From the NCBI GenBank assembly GCA_026770595.1, contig MU634376.1, positions 2,686 to 12,783 on the forward strand: a DNA stretch of 10,098 nt, read 5' to 3'. Below the pieces are notes generated by a model. That model did no database searches. It saw only the letters and a list, made by a program, of their open reading frames with translations, and was not told the DNA's origin. This DNA comes from Ochromonadaceae sp. CCMP2298 (lineage: Eukaryota > Sar > Synurophyceae > Ochromonadales > Ochromonadaceae). The translations under genes were made by a program, and so were the position numbers. Below are positions 6,815 to 10,098 of this stretch, one piece after another; position 1 is the first letter of the stretch, and each line of letters starts with the position of its first letter.

Positions 6815-8545
6815 ATGTCGCTCTCCTCGGTGATCAATAAGTATCCTGTCGCAGCTGGTGAGTTGCTAGAGACGATGGCATTGCTGACGGCGATGCCCGT
6901 GACCCACTCCAACAACCAGTGGACGGTGGTCGAGTCAGCGGAGCTGGCAGAGAACGAGGTCTTCGTGCTGCCTCTGCTGGATGTCGCACTGCCGCTGCCG
7001 TCCAGTGCTGAGCTGCTCGATTGCAACCAGCTCTGGCTCAGGCTCAAGGGCAAGAACAGGATGTCACAGGCAGCTGGGGATACAACCCACGAGCTGGTCT
7101 GCGAGATTGTGGGGGGTGCGGGGCTGGCGGGGGACAAGCTGGGCGTGAGCCAGACGGGCGTCACCTTTGCCCACGTACAGTGCGTGCTCGTGCCTTGTGC
7201 CTGGGTGCTGCTGGACGCGAAGGCGGCAGGACTGTTCAAGGTCACAGCGGCCCCTGGCGCTACCGCAGGTAACCTCGCTTCCCCCGATAACCCTGCAATG
7301 GCTCGTGGTCGCGACCTCGATGGGAACACATGGGGGTGCCTGGACAAGCGCGGCGCGCAGATCAGGCTTAACGCGGTGATTGCCCTGCTGCGGCTCTTCA
7401 GCGCCAACAAGATGAAGATCTTCGTGGACGACATCTTGTTCGACGAGAAGCGCATGAAGCAGGCGTGCATGGCGGTCAAGTCATCGGGCGGGCAGCCCAG
7501 GGAGGCCGAGCACGAGTACGCAGGCCTGCACCTGTACCCGTCCATTCACGCCCTGGCTGTGATGCGGGGTGGCTTCGGCAAGGACTCCAAGTTCCAGCAC
7601 GCCCTCTTGCTCCACTACAATTGCATGGACCTCACCGAGATCGCGCTGGAGGACTTCCTGACCCCAAAGGTGGCGAACGCGGCGCTGTTCGAGAGAGGGC
7701 GCTGCACGACGGACGCGCGGCTCCACATTCGGACGGCGCTCGAGTACGCGTCCATCTTCTACACGACCTTCTGCCATGCAGACTTCCAGGACTCCCTGCT
7801 TCCCCTCACCAGGTCTCTGCAGCTGGACTCCCAGCTGTGGGACCAGTTCGACGACGCCTACCTGCATTTTCGCTGCGGCAAGATGCTGGAGGTGTTCTCT
7901 GAGGAGGTCTGCCGCCAGGAGAAGAGCACCATCGCGCCCCTCATCTCGCTGACGACAGCCGCGGGCTGCGCAGGCATGCTCAAGGTCCTGGCCATCAAGA
8001 CGGTGGGCGACGCTCGTGAGGGGGGGGACAATTGGACGAAGAACGGGCACACATTCTTCTACGCGCGCGACGTGGGACAGCACTGGGAGGTGGTGCCCAG
8101 GCCCCGCACCGACGACGTAGGCCTACCACTCCCGACTGCGCCCAAGCGTACCAGCGACGGCAACCCCAAGGCCGACCCCACAACTGATCCCAGCGGGGGC
8201 GCGGGGGGTAAGCAGGGGCTGACGGCCAAGCAGGAGCTGGCGGCCAAGCAGGAGCAGGTGGCAGCGGCGCGGGCCAAGCAGCATTGTGCCCACCACCTCA
8301 TGCACCTGCTCACAGTAGTGGACGGGGCGGGCAAGACGGCCGCGTGCACCCAGGCGGCAGGCAAGTGCCCCTACAGGCACGTGCCGGACCTGACCTCGGT
8401 GACCAAAGCCCAGGCCAGCCAGCTGTCGCGCCTCTCCTTCAAGGACAAGGTGTTGGCGGGCAACTTCGGTAAGGCAGTTGCGGCCAGGGCTGAGGGCAGC
8501 TGGAAGGCGCCCGAGGTGCTCGACCCTACCGCCAAGAGGGGGTGA
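6815..8545 (+). CDS. Gag-like protein with C-terminal CCCH-type finger
   Basis: From ATG 6815 the frame gives 576 aa to TGA 8543-8545. It is open back to TAA 6746-6748, so a non-ATG start near 6758 or an upstream exon is possible; I chose the first ATG. The first 440 or so residues are a mostly helical, unrecognised domain, including a stretch around LEYASIFYTTFCHADFQDSL that looks like capsid or gag helices. A Pro/Gly/Lys linker follows, with Lys-Gln repeats (AKQELAAKQEQVAAARAKQ, about 470-489). Then comes a finger with Cys491, Cys511, Cys518 and His522 (CTQAAGKCPYRH); His493, 494 and 497 are also near. Such fingers usually bind element RNA in Gag. The donor-like GTAAGG at 8469 may splice this ORF onto pol, replacing its last 26 residues. 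The gag assignment rests on position, the finger and the following RT-like frame. Confidence 0.7.
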   Translation: MSLSSVINKYPVAAGELLETMALLTAMPVTHSNNQWTVVESAELAENEVFVLPLLDVALPLPSSAELLDCNQLWLRLKGKNRMSQAAGDTTHELVCEIVGGAGLAGDKLGVSQTGVTFAHVQCVLVPCAWVLLDAKAAGLFKVTAAPGATAGNLASPDNPAMARGRDLDGNTWGCLDKRGAQIRLNAVIALLRLFSANKMKIFVDDILFDEKRMKQACMAVKSSGGQPREAEHEYAGLHLYPSIHALAVMRGGFGKDSKFQHALLLHYNCMDLTEIALEDFLTPKVANAALFERGRCTTDARLHIRTALEYASIFYTTFCHADFQDSLLPLTRSLQLDSQLWDQFDDAYLHFRCGKMLEVFSEEVCRQEKSTIAPLISLTTAAGCAGMLKVLAIKTVGDAREGGDNWTKNGHTFFYARDVGQHWEVVPRPRTDDVGLPLPTAPKRTSDGNPKADPTTDPSGGAGGKQGLTAKQELAAKQEQVAAARAKQHCAHHLMHLLTVVDGAGKTAACTQAAGKCPYRHVPDLTSVTKAQASQLSRLSFKDKVLAGNFGKAVAARAEGSWKAPEVLDPTAKRG

Positions 8546-8576
8546 TATGGGGGCAAGGCCTCCACCTAGGGAGTAG
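8469..8576 (+). other. Candidate 108-nt intron joining gag to pol
   Basis: The donor is TTCG|GTAAGG (8469) and the acceptor gagtag|GCC (ends 8576). The length is 36 x 3, and removal takes out both TGA 8543 and TAG 8567 while keeping the shared frame (G + GC CGG). It falls within the length range of the JmjC introns. The acceptor's pyrimidine tract is poor. An alternative, GAG|GTGCTC (8516) to gacttcag (8632), 117 nt, also keeps the frame and has a better acceptor. Neither is proven; the ORFs may simply be separate. Confidence 0.35.
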
Positions 8577-10098
8577 GCCGGGCTGTACGTGCGACATCAA
8601 GCACGCAGCCGGCCCCACCAACAAGACTTCAGCCCACGTGTGCACCCCCTGTGCAGCCCGTGCCTCCCGCGGATCCCAACCCCAGGGATCTCGCCCCTGC
8701 TGGCTTCGGTGGTAGGGGGAGAAGGGTGACCCAGTACGACCCTCTCGCCCCGTGTGGGGGTGGGGGGTTCCCTGTCCCGTGTGGGGATAGGGCATATCCT
8801 GCCCCGTGTGGGGGTGGGGCGTTTTCTGCCCCGTGTGGGGGTGGGGCGTGTGAGGAGACCCTGCCCCGTTTGGGGGTGGGGGATACCCAGCCCCGTGTGG
8901 GGGTATGGGATAGCCTGCCCCGTGTGGGGGCGGCAAATGCCCTGCCCCGTGTGGGGGTGGGGGGGCCCCCTGTTCCGTGTGGGGATAGAGGGTCTCCTGC
9001 CCCGAGTGGGGGTGGAAGGTCAGCTAGGACTGTCACCTTCTCGGAGCAGTGGTCGGGAAAAGGGGGTAATTCCCCGCACCTGCGCCCAGGCTCGGGAGGG
9101 GGGAAGACAGCTGTGCACAACCCGGTCTCTGGCTCCAAGCTGTTGGCGGTGGAGTGCGAGATCCCCCCTGAGCCTCCCCCCCACACCCAGTGCAGCCCAG
9201 ATCTCCTGCGCCCCCCTAGGTCAGGGATGTCGCCCCTGCTGCTTCAGCAGAGAGGTATGGCAGCGGTGCAGGAGGGGGCTGTGGGGGTAGGGGATGAGAG
9301 CGAGAGCGAGGGCGACAGCGACGAGGAGTCGTTCATCCCCCCGAAGGACGCCTGTGTGCTGGAGGCGCTGCTTGTGGCGATGGGAGTGCTATTCCCCGCA
9401 GCCCGCTCGGCGGCATCGCACAGGAGCGCGCTGATGGTGGCGGAGCGGGCATACAAGGCCAACCACTTCGACTCCAACCTCAGCGCGGCTATCGCGGCGG
9501 TGGAAGAGTTCTCCTTCGACCCAGCGGCCCTAGCACGGGACGCGCGCGAATTCGGCGAGTGCGGGGGCAACCTCAGCGAGCTGGCCCGGCGCCGCCTCGA
9601 CACCAGGAGGCCACAGCGGCTGAATGTGGCGCGGGTCGAGTCGTGCATCAGCGAGGATAACCCTCAGCGCGACCTACTGCTGCACTTCGCGACCCAGGGC
9701 GTGGATATGCGCCCGCTCCTGCCCCCCGAGTTCGTCCCCAACGGTCCCGTGCGCGCAGCCTGGCCCAGGCAAGCCGGCACCTACGCGAAGGCCCCCAGGG
9801 TAGTCAACTCGCTGCTGTCCAAGGCCTTCCACAAGAAGGGCCTGGCCGTGATCCTGCCCACAGCGAGCATCGGTTCCTTCGAGGGCTGCAACGTCTCCAC
9901 GTCGGGCTGGGCGCCGAAGTCGGGCGCGAACAACGGTAGGCCGACGTTCAACCCCAAGCTGCTCAATGTGCCCAGGACCAAGATCAACGCAGACGTGGCG
10001 TGGGGGGCTGTCCATCACCCCAACGCGCAGAGCATCGTCGAGCTGATCGTGGGGTACTACGCGAAGGTGCGGGGGCTGGGCTACGGGTATGGGGATAT
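8570..10098 (+). CDS. Pol-like open frame, start of reverse transcriptase; partial
   Basis: The frame is open for 509 codons from just after TAG 8567-8569 to the window edge. There is no ATG until 9227 (MSPLLL) and 9257 (MAAVQEG), so the leader is translated only if it is joined to gag by splicing or stop suppression. The leader is Pro/Gly-rich and includes a 27-bp minisatellite giving APCGGG-type and then PRVGVG-type repeats. From 9257 come an acidic patch (DESESEGDSDEES), a helical segment (ALMVAERAYKANHF), then NPQRDLLLHFATQGVDM, LPPEFVPNGPVR, GWAPKSGANNGRP (about 9905-9943), LNVPRTKINADVAWGAVHHP and an end at GLGYGYGD. This order resembles the region just before and within the first RT motifs of retrotransposon Pol. 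Catalytic aspartates lie outside the window, so the domain call is inferred. Confidence 0.65.
8651..9246 (+). repeat. Imperfect direct repeats bracketing the pol leader
   Basis: gtgcagccc starts at 8651 and 9190, and 32 bp into each copy comes cagggat(c/g)tcgcccctgctg (8683-8702 and 9222-9241), 19 of 20 identical, then cttc. The offset is 539 bp, which is not a multiple of three, so the two copies are read in different frames. The minisatellite lies between them, consistent with a local duplication that carried the repeat. Confidence 0.6.
8747..9025 (+). repeat. 27-bp G-rich minisatellite, 10 units, inside the pol frame
   Basis: Units start at 8747, 8774, 8801, 8828, 8863, 8890, 8917, 8944, 8972 and 8999. 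The core cccgtgtgggg is exact in seven of ten. Eight units are 27 bp; unit 4 is 35 bp and unit 8 is 28 bp. The +8 and +1 changes sum to 9, so the frame lost after unit 4 is regained after unit 8. The coding strand has two G-runs per unit and is quadruplex-prone. Confidence 0.9.

Larger units (their letters stand above)
6758..10098 (+). mobile_element. Retrotransposon-like element, 5' part, runs off the right edge
   Basis: A gag-like ORF (6815-8545) and a pol-like open frame (8570 onward) share strand and frame and have a GC-rich codon bias unlike the surrounding noncoding DNA. The pol product ends in what looks like the start of a reverse transcriptase domain. The catalytic YxDD, RNase H and any integrase or tyrosine recombinase would lie beyond 10098, so the class is open. 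The spacing and wording of the conserved pieces (NPQRDLLLHF, PNGPVR, GWAPKSG, NGRPTFN, WGAVHHP) remind me most of DIRS-like protist elements, but that is from memory of patterns, not a search. No LTR or inverted terminal repeat could be defined. The 5' boundary given is only that of the open frame. Confidence 0.6.

Noticed and set aside
6745-7545. Minus-strand 266-codon frame opposite the gag-like ORF
   Set aside because: It is a Ser/Ala-rich shadow of the GC-rich plus-strand coding sequence and has no domain-like pattern.
8543-8569. Stop-codon readthrough or frameshifting between gag and pol
   Set aside because: Two stops would have to be suppressed and no known readthrough context is seen; a frameshift would leave the shared frame. 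Splicing or separate translation is more likely.
8747-9025. CRISPR-like array (regular short repeats with variable parts)
   Set aside because: Units are 27 bp with no separate spacers, the variable part is only about 8-10 bp, the array lies inside an open frame, and the context is eukaryotic.
8629-9186. Minus-strand 185-codon frame (Pro/His/Gly-rich)
   Set aside because: It is the antisense reading of the G-rich minisatellite; the plus-strand frame continues into RT-like sequence and explains the region better.

Overview
The window looks like nuclear DNA of a microbial eukaryote, most likely an alga or another protist. The clearest evidence is a six-exon gene on the minus strand (4138 to 2169) with five GT-AG introns of 94 to 175 nt and a protein of the membrane-linked JmjC/cupin_8 kind. 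I associate that family with stramenopiles and other algae, but the sequence does not fix the lineage. Homopolymers, microsatellites and minisatellites are abundant.

Layout: 1-1300 is repeat-rich and has no convincing gene. It holds a 31-bp perfect inverted repeat (300-330 and 832-862) and a 61-bp tandem repeat (1081-1244). Around 1536-1909 lies the 3' end of an unrecognised plus-strand gene whose frame is broken, with AATAAA at 2043. The intact JmjC-like gene runs towards it from the other strand (2169-4138). Next come a T-run/11-bp repeat block (4414-4551), two tight hairpins, and the probable last exon of a one-span membrane protein (5187-5369). That exon is preceded by a TG/CA microsatellite and a poly-C acceptor tract and followed by G-rich DNA. 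The stretch 5454-6757 is mostly noncoding, with several perfect stem-loops.

From about 6758 to the right edge lies the 5' part of a retrotransposon-like element. A gag-like ORF with a C-terminal CCCH-type finger is followed, in the same frame, by a pol-like ORF that runs off the window just as a reverse transcriptase domain appears to begin. Two stops (TGA 8543, TAG 8567) separate them. A plausible 108-nt intron (8469-8576) would remove both stops and keep the frame. The pol leader contains ten units of a 27-bp G-rich minisatellite. Two length changes in it (+8 and +1) cancel, so the frame stays open.

The JmjC gene and the retroelement are supported by sequence patterns and splice logic. The other calls are weaker and are marked so. 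I found no rRNA, tRNA or CRISPR array.
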